NCBI GenBank assembly: GCA_025331125.1
Contig: JAOALB010000046.1
Location: 248,001-312,000, forward strand
Reading direction: 5' to 3'
Source of the DNA: Mycogone perniciosa
Taxonomy: Eukaryota > Ascomycota > Sordariomycetes > Hypocreales > Hypocreaceae
DNA length: 64,000 nucleotides
The notes beneath the pieces were generated by a model, which was not told where the DNA came from, did not search any database, and saw nothing but the letters and a program-made list of their open reading frames with translations. Below are positions 10,827 through 23,900 of this stretch, one piece after another. The position numbers and the translations under genes are program-made. Position 1 is the first letter of the stretch; each line of letters opens with the position of its first letter.

Positions 10827-12413
10827 ATGGGCGGTCAACAATCCAAGCCTGCTGCGGCAATGGCCCATGAAAAGACTGTTCTGGAACGCCTTCACAATCT
10901 GAATGTTGACGATGATGAAGATGGATATGTTGAGGTTGGTAGTGATGGCGAGAAAGTTGCATATGTGCAGTTCACTCGAGAGCCCGAAGGGTTGCCCGTG
11001 TCGACGCTAGAACTATGACTGGACGACGTGATGAAGGACCCCAAGAACCAGTAGGCAATAGCCATCTTCGACGAGATTCACATGATGAAACGTGTGCTGA
11101 CATCAGGTTGATCAGGTTGGCTCTCACCACACTGAGCTCTTCCAACCCCCAACAGGCTCTCACTTCGCGGTCAACAAGGATAGCTGACCAGCAGATCTTC
11201 AACATCAAAATTCCCCTTGAAGGTGACCCAATTACCAACCAGAGGTCTAGTGGACGGTGCTGGCTTTTTGCCTCCACAAATATCTTCCGCATTGCGCTCA
11301 TGAAACGCTATGGTATAGAGTTATTCGGGCTGTCGCAGGCTTACCTCTTTTATTGGGACAAGTTGGAGAAGGCCAATTGGTTTCTCAAGCAGATTGTTGA
11401 CACGACCCACGAGGACCTCGATAGTCGCATCGTCCAGACTTTACTTGGAGATGTTGTCTCCGATGGTGGCCAGTGGGATATGGTATACAGTCTGGTCGAG
11501 AAGTATGGTCTCGCCCCCCAGTCCATCTACCCAGACAGCTGGAACGCCATGAATTCGGAAATTCTTAATAGTGTTATCCAGACCAAGCTTCGGGAGTCGC
11601 GCTGAAACTACGCAAACTGTGCACCCAAAAACTCTCCCCACAGTCCCTCATCACCGAGGCTAAGGCCAAGATGATCCAGGAAATCGCCCTGATCATGACT
11701 CTACTTCTGGGGCCTCCACCAAAGCCCAATGCAGAGTTCAAGTGGCAATACCTTACAAGAACGGCAAAGCGCATGAGTTGGAAACGACACCCAAGGCGTT
11801 TTCCAAGGATATCTACAGCCCCAGGTTCCGCGTCAGCTCGAGTGTCATTCAAGGGATGATCTCGCTGGTGCATGATCCCCGCCACAAGCCCTTGAGTAAA
11901 CTCACCGTCTCACGGCTGGGGAACATCGTAGGTGGCCGTAGCATCACCTATATCAATGTGGAAATAGACATGCTTAAATCGACTTGCATAAATATGCTTA
12001 AGGCTGGCCTGCCCATCTTCTTTGGTTGCGACGTCCTTAAATTCAGCGACAATAGGTCGGGCGTCGTGGACCTGGATCTATTCAACTACGAGGTTGGAAT
12101 CAATACCAACCTGCTGGGCATGATAAAGGCAGAGAGGCTCATGACGGATGAGAGCCAAATGACCCACGCCATGGTTCTAACGGCGGTGCATGTGGACGAG
12201 AAGACAGGGAAGGCTGTTCGATGGAGGGTATAGAACAGCTGGGGCACCACGGCTGGTGACAAGGGGTGTTTTGTTATGAGTGATGCTTGGATGGATGAGC
12301 TTGTCTACCAGGCTGTTGTCGATCCGAGGTTCTACAGCAAAGAGGTGAGGGATGTGGTGAACCAAGAGCCCATTGTTCTGCCGCTATGGGATCCGATGGG
12401 TTCATTGGCATAG
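10827..12413 (+). pseudogene. Broken bleomycin hydrolase / cysteine proteinase 1 (peptidase C1B)
   Basis: Intact homologs (Lap3/Blh1) are papain-fold aminopeptidases that detoxify homocysteine thiolactone and bleomycin. The copy starts MGGQQSKPAAAMAHEK and ends near LPLWDPMGSLA. The catalytic Cys is present (RSSGRCWLFA, Cys codon 11258-11260), as are His (MTHAMVLTAVHVDE) and Asn (NSWGTTAG). A normal 65-nt intron fits at 11051-11115. Four lesions break it: an in-frame TGA at 11016-11018 where the family has Trp; a one-base loss near 11595-11600 after KLRE; a one-base loss near 11755 (QYL then YKNGKAHELE in another frame); and TAG at 12231-12233 replacing the Gln before NSWG. Everything between is well conserved, so decay looks recent. 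Single-base losses could be assembly errors, but two nonsense changes in conserved places make a real pseudogene likely. Confidence 0.88.
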
Positions 12414-12494
12414 ATTGTACGGTAGATGAATCACATCGTTAGATCTACGAGATGGAAATTTGATCACAATAACTTTGGATGTACTAGAGAAGAT

Positions 12495-12970
12495 TCAGGG
12501 AGCAACCTCGACTCTTGGGTTTGGCTTGTTTGGATGGATCCTGATGGATATTGTCTTTTCGTTGGGCATCAATTGGAAGCCACCATGCTCCACGGAGACC
12601 CTTGGTACCGCCCTTTCATGGTTGTTATTGGTGGACTGTGATTCTCCAGGGACAACATAGTTTTCTATACGGGGGCCAACGAGAATCCGCAAAGCGGAGG
12701 TGTTGAACTTTCTGAGTTCCTCAAGAGTTAAGACCTCGTTATTCTTCAAGTATTGGTGATCCTCTCACATGAAAAAAATCATCTATAGAAACCGGACTTA
12801 CTACTATAGATATGTGTTTCTCGAAAGGTGTACGAAGTGCTAGTATCAACCCAGTACGCTTTACCAGGATGCCCCAGTTCGGAGAGTCGGTGATGCAAGG
12901 CAGTGGCGGACACAGCCGAGACGGGACGGTGCTTCTGGAATATGCGAAACCCCTGGTCATCTATGCCCAA
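12495..12970 (-). other. Possible small gene or gene relic, unrecognised
   Basis: Two adjacent minus-strand frames look protein-like. The upstream one (12970 to about 12802) includes HHRLSELGHPGKAYWVD. The downstream one (about 12763 to 12495) includes NNEVLTLEELRKFNTSALR and VPRVSVEHGGFQLM before a TGA. A GTAAGT at 12801 and an AG at 12764 would join them in frame, but the intron would be only 38 nt, shorter than fungal introns usually are. A small deletion in a decaying gene is as likely. I recognise no family. It lies just downstream of the broken bleomycin hydrolase, on the opposite strand. Confidence 0.25.
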
Positions 12971-15462
12971 CGAGACCCTCTTTTGGTAGTAAAAACCGCA
13001 TTGGGCTTCAACGCAGGTGGTACGTGGAGAAAGTTGATACTAGGATAAAGAGTTCCAAGGACTTGGGATACGTCCGTGTGTAAAAAATCATGATTTATTA
13101 ATAAACACTCGAGGAAACAAGGCATGAAGCCATCCACCCATGTCGTCGTACCTGGGCATGTACCATTAAGATAGGTAAACTAAGGGAAGTTGACAGTAGA
13201 TCTGGTCAGCAATTCGTATCAGGCTTATTCCATGTCCTTTGTACTCCGTACGTCATGAGACTTTGACACATTGTTTGTGTGTAGGACACCAGGGCTGAAG
13301 CATGAAGAAGCATGGCTCCCGATTCTGCATGCAAGAACACCTACTATACATACCGAAGTGTGGGTACGTATGTATTTCGTGCCTTAGCATGCATATGCAC
13401 ATGTCGGACGGCAAAAAGCACCCACTAGTACTCCGTACTTAACACTCATAGCGTTTGGTGTCATTTGATGTCGGTTTTGTATGTGTAGGGATATTGTAAT
13501 ACTTCGTACTTCATAGTGGGAACTCGAGGATCGGCCGATACTATTATCAAGACAACTTTTTTTTAACCCTCCGCGCACTTGGTTGCTTGCAAACATCGTT
13601 TTTCATGCACCAACGGAGCAGCTCCGGCGAGACTGAGAGAATCAGAAAAGAACAATCCGTGGGCATGACGACAAGGGCTGAATGAAACGCTCAAACAGGC
13701 CAGGCCATGGCATTAGCCCATCCCCTGGTTCCGTTGGGCTGAAGGTATCGGAGCCCAACCTATGCGTTGCGCGTCCACTCGAGTGCTGGGGTGGATGATG
13801 GAGTAGAAATAAGCTGGGTGATGGGAATTGCGATTGGTCTAAGAGGTAGAAGATGGTGAGAGTAATGCGCCCAATTGACATCCTGATCTCGGAGAGAGAA
13901 AGCTTGGCAGGGATTTGAGATGAGGTTGCCATGACAGTGGATTTGAAGTTCTGAGTCGCATTACTTACTGATTGAGTTGAAAAAAGGCCCGTGTGAGAGA
14001 GTGAGAGAGAGAGGGTGTCTATCGGTCTCTCTTTGACTGCCCACCCACACATCATATCAATCGGCGCAACTTATTTTCTCAAGGGTAATTCATGAGACTT
14101 TATTGTTTTTCATGCATCGACATTCCATGAGTTGATTCTTCCCCTGCTGCGACGTTGAAAAAAAAGAAGCATATACTACCAGGCCAGCGCCCGCCACGTT
14201 CGGTGAGACAAGGGACAATACATACACAGCTCGACTCGACATGCGATATACAGACCACTGAGCCGAGTTTATCCCTGCCCGTCCCTCAGGCGAACCGGTG
14301 AGTGGCGGCGGCAATGTGTTCAACCGACCGGTACGTTAGGAAAGCTTACTAGGCTTCAGACCTATTACATGCATACCTACGAAGTACTACCCCGTTCAAA
14401 CGACAAGTAACAAGGCGCCGGCCCGCCGGAGAAGACTGCCGTTATTCGCAGACCCCGTTGAAAGGCCCGTTGAAAGCCTCGCCTGTCTGTATGCGTGGCG
14501 CGCAGTGGCAACTTTCCGCTCAGCGACGTCATTCCCAGCGGCCTAAACGAGGCTATCCAGCTTCACTTTGGATTCTGGCATTTCTGTTCGGCCAGCGCAC
14601 GAAACAAGCCTGTCCATTGTTTGAATCACGCGGGCAAGAAGCGACTCTATTATTGGCTGAAGACAAGGGAATCAATTCACCCCAATTGGGGAAACGGTTC
14701 CCAAAAGGCTCAATCGATTCAATCTGTCGTCTCAAGTGACGTCGTCGTCAATCAACTCTTTTTGGGTGGTCACAGCACTGTCCAGCAACTATCTACTATT
14801 ATCGCTCGCCGCTAATAGCAGCCCTTCAACCCTTCTGTATCCACCTGGGCTCTGTCTGAGCAGCTCCCAACTCCGAGAAAACCCCACCAACTGACGCTAG
14901 CACCTGCTAATGCTAGTAGTAAGTAGTACTAGTAGTTCCGACCAGAAGACAAAAGTCGCCAGAACCCCAGAGCCGTTTTACCTGCATCCTCACCCACACA
15001 TTCCCCTCTTGTGCGTCTGACGAATCATCCAGGACCTTTTTTTTAATACTACTATTACCACAAACCCTTCTTTTTTGGACCCTGTGCTGCATGGTTCACA
15101 CGCTGGCGCACAAGGTAAATTTTTTTCCCCTCCATATACCCATACACACGAGCTTTTATCTCTTCTCCGCCCAGCCTTGTCCACGGCTGATAACAGGTTT
15201 CTCTGACTGACAACTTAGTAGTTTGCCAGAACCTCGTAATATTTCTCCTCCCCCTCGCAAGAGCGACACTCACGTCTCTCATTTCTACAACTACATCATT
15301 CTTTGGCCATCCGCTGTGCCGATCTTTCAATCTTAGTTGACTACGATCCATCGTCAAACTGTATCGCCCGCCCTCGACCGACCGACCGCTACGCTCGTTC
15401 CATCCAAGTGGTCGTCACCCCTCCCATACCAGTGACGGGTTTTCGCCTCTAAGGCCATCGCC
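12971..15462. other. Intergenic region and pyrimidine-rich leader of the next gene
   Basis: No supported gene. Some TACTCCGTAC / TACTTCGTACT motifs occur at 13240-13250, 13430-13440 and 13500-13510. From about 14990 to 15460 the plus strand is C/T-rich, as in leaders of well-expressed fungal genes. Minus-strand frames at 13642-14055 and 14090-14323 show no family features. Confidence 0.5.
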
Positions 15463-17928
15463 ATGACTGAGCGGTATCGCGGCTATCCGGCGACAGGCCG
15501 GTCGGCCACGTTCAACCCAGCTCGAGCTTCTTTGCCCGCTGGCTTAACCGGCTATAGCGCCATGTACAGCGGCGACACTGAGTTTGTGTCCTCACCCACC
15601 AGATATGCCCCTGCGACGACCCCGAGGGGCTACACAACAACCACGACTGCTGCGGGTGCTTCCACAGCTCCGAGAACCTATACCACCACTGTGAGCCAAG
15701 AACCCCGCTCATCAAGGCCAAGCACCCGTGAGCCCAGTCGCAACCGGCGCTCGACTGTCGACGCAACGGCCAGGCCACCCATCATTATTACAACCATGCA
15801 AGACCATCGCCCCCATACCTCCTCTTCCTCACACACTCCTGTCGACTCCCACACCCACGCTCACACCCATGGGGGAAGTCCCATCCGAGATACATACCGC
15901 TCCAGCGATGGGAAGCTCTATTCCCAGCCCGCTTCATCCATACGATCCCGCAGCACTGCTCGCCCATACCATGCCACCTCAGCCAGTGAGGACATCACTC
16001 GTCAGCGAGACCGTGGAGAAGTCGTTTTAGCCAGTCGCGATGCCGATTCCTATCGTAGCGCTCGCCCACATGTTGTTTACCCGAGCGACCCGCGGCACAG
16101 CAACGCTGCCATTGATTATGGCGATGATGGCTACGAGTACACCAACGCTGGCGAGCTGGTTCGGTACGACCTGGATCATGGCAGTGCACCATCCCGCTCG
16201 CGCAGACATGAGAGCTTCGACAGGGCCTACACTCGGCCCAATATCAACTACAATGCTGATCAGCGAAGCTTCAACTTCAGCACCACCCATGACCTAGGCA
16301 GAGTCGGCCGTCCATATGATAGGGGAAGTGGTCCACCAGTCTCGACTCGCGGCTTTGACAAGATCAACCGAGCATATGAAGGCTCTCGTGAAATCCCCCC
16401 AGCCGCTCCGGTTCCCCCGGTGCCCACCCCAGCTGGTCAATTGAATCCTGGTGAAGGGGCACCAGATCGGCGCGAAGGCAGACGCAGCCGACCAGCTTCT
16501 CTTACCCATGAACCAGGCACTCGGATCACCCAGCCTGAAGATTATTATCGCGGCTACGATGCTGATGGTGCATATGACCCTGCACGTTTCCACGATGATA
16601 GTGTTACTGCTCGCGGTTTTGGTATCCGAGTCAACCCAGCGGACGAACCCGAGGATCGCCACGGTCACTATTGGGAGTCAAGACGGGACGACCCAAATAG
16701 GGACGAGCTTCGGCGAGACAAGATGAGGAAGGACGGACAAAAAGATGAAGAAGTTGCCCGAGAATCGGACCTCGAGCGAGAGGAGTGGTACCGTGGTTAC
16801 AGGGACGACCGTCGCGAGAGGCGAGAAGGCAGAAGGGGTGATGACGAGGAAGGTCAAGATCGCTCCCATGCTCGCGACCAAGTTGCCGATGGTCTCGGCA
16901 TTTCTGCTGCAGCTGCAGCTGTAGCAGGTCTTTCATCAACTGGCAAGAGAGATGACGGCCGTGATGCAGATCGGGACCGTCATGATACGAAATCAGACGC
17001 AGAGGTCAAGGAGCGTAGCAGGCGGGATGCTGAAGCGAGGCTCAATGGTGAGGCAGCTATGTCCGCGTCGGATTCAGATGACGGCAGAAGGACTTCTCGA
17101 AAACATCGGCCATCCAGTGGTGTTTTTGATCCGAATGATACCATGGATTTGAAACAGCTCAGGGAGCAACTCAGTGGTGGGAACAAGAGTGAGCCGTCTG
17201 AGAAAGCCCGTACATCCTCCCCCACAAAGGAAACTAAGCAGCCCGAGTCACCACCTGGAGAAGAGCGCAGTCGTGAGCTTGTTGTTCGGGGCGCGGAGGA
17301 GAAGCAAGTCCGCGTTGTATCCCCGCCACGCGAAAAGAAGGAAGAGAAGCCCCTCAAGGGTATCTTGAAGCAGCCCAGTGCAGCTTTCCCTGAGGATCTT
17401 AACCCTGTCCGCGAAGGTGTGGCGCCTCACAAGGAGGACAAGAAGTTGAAGGAGGTTCCGTCCGGTGCTCGATGGACCAAAATCAATCGCAAAATTGTCA
17501 ATCCAGAGGCCCTAGAGGTTGGAAAGGAGCGATTCGAAGTTCGCGACGACTTTGTCATTGTCCTTCGGGTCTTGAGCAAGGAGGAAATCCAGGCATATGC
17601 CGCGGCTACCCAGGTTTTAAGAGGTAATACGTCATATCTTTGGCACATGTCTGTTTGATCTTACTAACGGGAATCAGAGCGGCGAAGGAACAAAGAGAAC
17701 GGAGATCGCGATTACGACCGAGATTATGAGGATGAGAAGGGACGACGGCAGCCTCATCGCCACCGTCGCCATCGAGATGACGCAGACGTCCAAGCAGAGG
17801 ATCGAGACCAGGACCGTGATCGCGACCGCGAAAGACGAAGGCGGCACAAGAGGGATGATGAAGATGAATACGAGTCCCGGTCAAGGGACTTGGATCATCA
17901 TCATCACCGATCTCATCGAGAAGTGTGA
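15463..17928 (+). CDS. Arg/Asp/Ser-rich fungal protein with conserved C-terminal GARWTKI domain (DUF8035-like)
   Basis: Two exons, 15463-17623 and 17678-17928. The 54-nt intron has donor GTAATA, a perfect TACTAAC branch site and acceptor ATCAG. They encode 803 residues. Residues 1 to ~400 are Ser/Thr/Tyr-rich and disordered, with repeated YRG, RSR and TTT stretches. The region ~400-600 is strongly charged (DRDRHD, RRERREGRRG). Near residues 665-720 lies the only globular-looking part: PSGARWTKINRKIVNPEAL followed by GKERFEVRDDFVIVLRVL. I recall this as a fungal domain of unknown function (DUF8035); the number is from memory. The second exon is an Arg/Asp/His-rich tail. Function is unknown. 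The start ATG follows a long C/T-rich leader and is the first in the frame. Confidence 0.82.
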
Positions 17929-20900
17929 TGGGATAGCTGGCACGGGTATGATGGGGGAATAAAAGACAATGATTATTGACCTGGTGTTTCAAAACATGTT
18001 GTTTCTTTGGCATATATCATGGCGTTATGTTGTGGATAGCCAACACTTGGGAGACTGGTTTGGAGTTTTATGGGTTTTGGATGCAACGACAGCTTCCACG
18101 TGTGTTTATATTGACGACATATATGGGCTGATGAACTGTGTCCCAATGGTGGTTACACCATGCGAGACGGGTATGCGTTGACAATGCAAAATAGTGATAG
18201 TTTCCTGGTCTTTTTGGTGTACTTGTACAGAGCAACGGAGTTACCTGGATGCTTGATTCATTATGAATATATTCGCGGTTCGGGGACACATAGGGGGGAT
18301 GGCACTAATTGTGTATGTGAGTAGATTCGCTGTATTAGATATGTGGAGGATATGAAGCAGTGTGAGCGAGGGCTTAAATAGTTGTCAAGTCTAAACTGGA
18401 AAATCGCCGTGATAGCCTCATGGGCAATAGGTTGACGCTGGCTGTTGGCTAGATGTCGGGCCTCATTCCCCGACTCTCTTTTTTCTTTGGTATGGCTGTT
18501 GGTTGTTCAGACTCGATACCCTGATGTGCGTATCAAATGCGGTGATGTCGTACACTTCCTGCTTATACACGTCGTACAACCTAGCTCAAGTCTTATCGTG
18601 TCGTCCTTCACACCACTCATGGGTGGCGAACCCCTCTGGATCAGCTTCCAACTTCGTCATCGCCATCATCGCCATCACTATTCCAAGGCGCCAGCAAAAA
18701 CAGTCCAATATTTTCAGCCACGTACCTGCAAGTGTCCTACCGGGTAGGTGAACAGGAGGTCTTATCCGACGCGCTCACGCCGCGGGCGGGACATGTACGA
18801 GTAGTGCAACGACACTGAGAGAGTCGGGTCCTATAGTCTGTGTGATCCATACTATTGGGGCGTGTTGGCCAAGGTGGTTGTTGGTTGTGCAACATTGGTT
18901 CATGGGCCATGACGTTGGTGATAACCAACTTTAAGCCAACTTTAATCTGCCAATTATTTTAAGCGTGCACTGCTAAATATTAACACACCACCAAAAACAC
19001 ACAGCAAAACAAACCGCTGGACCGGAAACAGCATATGATATCATCTAGTTTTCCCGCCCCCAACTCCTCCTCACCAACAAACGACTCATCGAGATTCCAA
19101 AGAGAAAACGCAGAGTAAAATTTTCATTCTCCAACCCCCACGCCCTCTGTCCTCCACCTTCCATCCGACGCCCCCTCCTCATTCATAATTGTAAATCGAA
19201 TCCCACCCTTCTTCGGAGGAGGCTGACTAGGCTGACTGTTTTTTTTCTCTCGTCTGCTGCGTCGTCGGCGGCGGCGGCGGCATGCAGTGCTTCTAATAAT
19301 TTGACCACTCCGAACTACACGCCCAACCACCTGCAACACGGGGAGTAGACAATAATAGAATAGTAATCAGACTTGCGCGTGTTCCACACACTTGGCCTCT
19401 GATTCCATAGTAAGAGCAGCAGCAGCATTCCTCGGTCAGTCGTAGCATATTAGTAGTGTAAGTAGGTTAGTAATACTTCATTACCAGTACGGAGTACTAA
19501 CTACTACTATCTCGTTGCTTCTACTGCTACTCCGTAGCATCAACGCAAAAAGAACCGACGCAATTTTCCCGGGCAACTCCTACATACGACTACTCGTACG
19601 ACTACTACTGCTGAAATGACACGGTATCCGAAAAAAGAAGTAGTATATACATACAAGCAGTACTTCGTACTCCGTACATCGTCGTCATATGGGCAATCTT
19701 GCAGATGCACACGCCCCTCTCTCATTTCGCAAAAGCCACCAACCAACCAAAAGACATGCTCGACGCCGCTTTTCTTCTTCTTCGAGGAGTTGCGGTCTTC
19801 CCAATCTCCCATTCCCAGAACGGAGTAGTGTCTATTCTCATCATTATAACGGCCCCCACACATGCATGCGCTACCTTTGACTGAGGGGAAACGACCCAAT
19901 CAGCCGCGCCCGAGGCTCGCGCTCGACGGCCCGAAGAGTCTCTTGCGTTTCCTCGCTGCGCAGAAGCACACCAGCGAAGGGCAACAGAGTAGGTTAGGTT
20001 AGTGCGTGTGGAAATAATAATGGACCTACCTACGAAGTAGGTACTAGTACGAAGTACTACTACCACCACTACTACGCCATACGAGTACTTCGTAGTATCC
20101 TTACTAAAAGTGGGATGTACCACCGTACTACTCGATAGATTGGCACCGAGAATCGAAACAATAAGTATTTTAGCATCGGCATACTAGCTATTCACCGAAC
20201 TTTGATGAGATTAGAGGGGCACACCCCCGTCCTCCCAGCAACTTCCATGAAACCCTTGCATTCTCAGCCACAATCGTGTGCAACAGGACACATGCTGTGG
20301 CGGACCTTGAGGCAGACGTGAGAAATAAGACGAGAAACAGAGACGAGACCGACACCGAGACAAAGGAAAAGACCAAGAGGTCAGAGAGACGAAAAGCTCC
20401 GCCAATCCCGGCAGCTTACAGATAGATGTTGAGAGACTCGACGAATCATGCCCTTGTCGATATGACATACGCGCGGCTGCAGCCGTGTTGGCCGTCTTGC
20501 CTCTCATATCTCACAACCAAAAAAAGGTTGCCAGCCAGGGTTGCTAGGATGGGTGTTTCGGGTGCAAGGGGGAACATCCTATTGCGTCCGGCCCGCGTTC
20601 ATCTCTGCTGCTGACTGGGGACGGGGATTGGCAGGCTCGTCAAATCGTAAAAGTCTACGAATAATCATCGCGCGCAACAGAAAAAAAACCGAGCTGGAGA
20701 GTTCCCCATCCGGCGGGCCAGGATCACCACGTTGAACAGGGAAGCCCCTTGACTCTCGTCCAAGGAAGGGCCCCCCTTCTTTTTCCAAGCACACCACCAT
20801 CCCGTCAGCTTACTGCAGCATTACGTAGCACAAGTTCATACCAAAGACTGACTGAACGGCTTGTGTGTTCCCAGCGCCGTGGGAGACCGTGGGTACTCAC

Positions 20901-23900
20901 TACCTGCTCCTCCCCAGCCTCTGGCGAACCGTTGGAGCTCTTCGTAGGCGGCTGATCATGGCTGCCTGTTCCTGAGGCTTTTTGGCATCGTCCCGCAGAA
21001 CTGCCCCACGTGGAGAGCCAGATCATCATCCACCAGAAGCACCACCAAGGAAGGACCTTGTTGCAGATGCCGATGTATGTAGCTGCCAACACAAGGTTGG
21101 ATGCAACGGTTTGGAGAGTCTGCAGTGCAGTGTGTGTGTTGTCGATGCTTTGCAATGGAAGCTCACCGACTTCCCGGCTAAGCAAGGCTTCATTCAGTCC
21201 AGTGAGGACAAACCCAACGTGGCGGCAAGGCAAAGTGCTGTCTCGTATGGAGCTGCCTAGCCATATGCCACACACAGAATCTGCGTTTCAAAGGAGTACC
21301 TGTGCTTCGTATGATGTACATTAGTAGCAGCCAAAGTATACCCATACAACCTGTACTCACATTGTCGTCTTTAGTACCACTCGTACTCCGACCTTTATAG
21401 TACCTAGTTAGTGGTTGTTGTACAGACAGCACAACAAATGAGACACTCCTCAGCGGCTGGATGGGAAGTGCCCATGCCTCGCTAGCACCTGAGACTTGAG
21501 GCATAATCGTGGCCAACGGCTGAAGAGGTGGCTGTCGGAATGTCGAGTGCTTTTGGAATGTGCGCATGAGCAGCTCTGTGCGCTCGGTCTCCGCAGCAAG
21601 ACACGACTTGGGTCATGTTTCCACGCCACTCTCAATGCTAATCATTCCTTTAGCATGGCCCACTAGTAGCATGAGCTTGATCGTCCCATGGTACTCCGTA
21701 CTTTGTAGCACTACTGCTAGTACTACTACTACTCCGTACTTGGTAGTCCGTAATACTCGTAGTACGAGTATTACCATAGCATCTCGTCGGCGGCAGTTGG
21801 CCATCGCCCGAGTCTATGTGAGGAGCTGACAAGCGCGCTGACGGGCGCCTGATAGTCTTCACCGGCACCCCATGTTACACAGAATTACTCCAACATATAA
21901 TAATAATACTTCGTACACCATTTTATCTTGTAGGTATGTCCGTAGTAGGAGTATCAGCCGAACCATGGAGTATTACACATCGTATGTGGGCGTCCGTATC
22001 CATAACTCGACCTGACTTGAGTGCATTATAGTGCATGACAGTGCATGCTGGACCAATCACAGCGCTCGTCGATATTAAAAGACCATGATGGAACGAGGAG
22101 AGCAGAGTTACTAAAAAAGGAAAGCAAATTCTCAAAAAGACTGTCGATAGGAGTCAGACCGCCATCTGCAAGATGCAGGCAGATGCGGGTGACATGCTGC
22201 ATATGACGGATGTACGGACGGAATGCTGCCTGCAAGAGGCGAGGCGATGATGAAAGCTGAAAGGAAGATGAGGCATTGCCTGAACGGACTTGTTCAGTGG
22301 GATGAAGTCATTCTCTTAGTACTACGGAGTACTAGGCAGTACATACTACAACTACGAGTATAGCCTACTACTAGTAGTACCTAGGTAGTACTACGAGGAT
22401 CACGCAACCACTTCGGAGCAAAGTCCGGAGGATTAGGTACTGTACTCGTAAACTGTTGCTTCTCGCGGCTGTTGGGTTTTACAAAGGAAACAACAAAGCA
22501 CCGGTGGTATTAATTTTATTACTGCGACTACGAAGTACGAGTACTACGAGTAATAGTACTACTGCACTTGCTCGCCGAGGCGGTCCGACGGTTGTCTCAT
22601 CCTTCGTCGTGTGGCGCAACTCCTTGATAATCTTAATGGCCTTGACCGACCTCGCAGATGCGTCTAAGACGGATCGGCCAGAGCCGCGTATATTCGTATT
22701 CTATGAAGTCGTACTTCGTACTAGTACTCGTAGCAATACGCAAATCATTACACTCCTTGTGAACGAAGCTTTCTCTTAGTACCTATCTCCGAAAATGTCT
22801 GTCCTACTTTGAAATGTGGAGTTTGCCAATGCGATACTACGAAGAACGAAGTACTAGGAGCGATGACATACTTTTTGCCCCCAAACTATTCTCTACAAAC
22901 ACGCTTACATGCATCTCGGTAGTACGCAGGGGACGTGAAACTTGAGGGTAGCAGTACTCAGGTCTTGTATTTATATTGAATTGTTGGGCATGGAGATGCC
23001 GAGATAACCAGGGAAGCGGTCCTGTGATATGAAGGAGAACTGCCTCTACTGTCCAGCTCACTGCCTATATGTGATGTAGTTTTCCCTCCAAATACTATTC
23101 CGTACTCGGTCTCAAATACCGAGTGATAGCATTAAACTGACGCCCCGAACAGAGACCACATACAATTAGAATGAAATGCAACAGGGTTTCTGCTCCATCT
23201 GCAGACGGAAGTGCCCCGGATGCACAGCGGCGCTCGATGGATCCACAGGGTCTTTACTCAGTGTCAGGGGATTCGGTACTCCGTAGTACGAGTACTACCA
23301 CTAGCACTACTGCTAATGAAAAGCGTTCCCGGGGCTTATCGGGTTTGGGCATCGCTTGGTGGAGTTGATCAGAGAAGATGAGAGCTGCGAGAGAAGATGG
23401 CTCGTGTTTAAAATTTGACCAATGCTGAGTCACACAGTGAATTGTGTGGTCTTGCGTGCCTATCCCCTAAAATTAGATTTTTACGCGTCGTACGGAGTAC
23501 ATAGTATTACTACCTACTCGTACGTACTTGTACTGCTTTGTACGCGTCCATGTAGTAGTAGTAGTAGTATTCTTCATCGAGAAGCATCAGTACTAGCACT
23601 ACTCGTAGTTGCGTGAAAACGCAAAGACTAGGGGCATTGATAAGGGGAAGGGATTTGAATGCCCATTGGGTCCACCTACGTTAACGAAAACCATATTGGC
23701 TGCATTCTTCGTAGAATCAGATTGTTCATCTCACTCCTATTGGATGGTATCCGTGTACTCGTACTATTATATCAGACTTGATAGTGCCCAAAAATACCCT
23801 GGCAAATACTCGTCTCATTACCCTAGAAGTTGTGCAGGAAAACGCTTTGTCATTGATCTTGATCTACATCGTGCGAAAAAGAAAGGGAAGAACGCCGATA

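Noticed and set aside
19124..19339. Minus-strand Arg-rich frame ending EGVGVGE
   Set aside because: The Arg run is encoded by a simple GCC-type repeat. No upstream exon or family match could be recognised.
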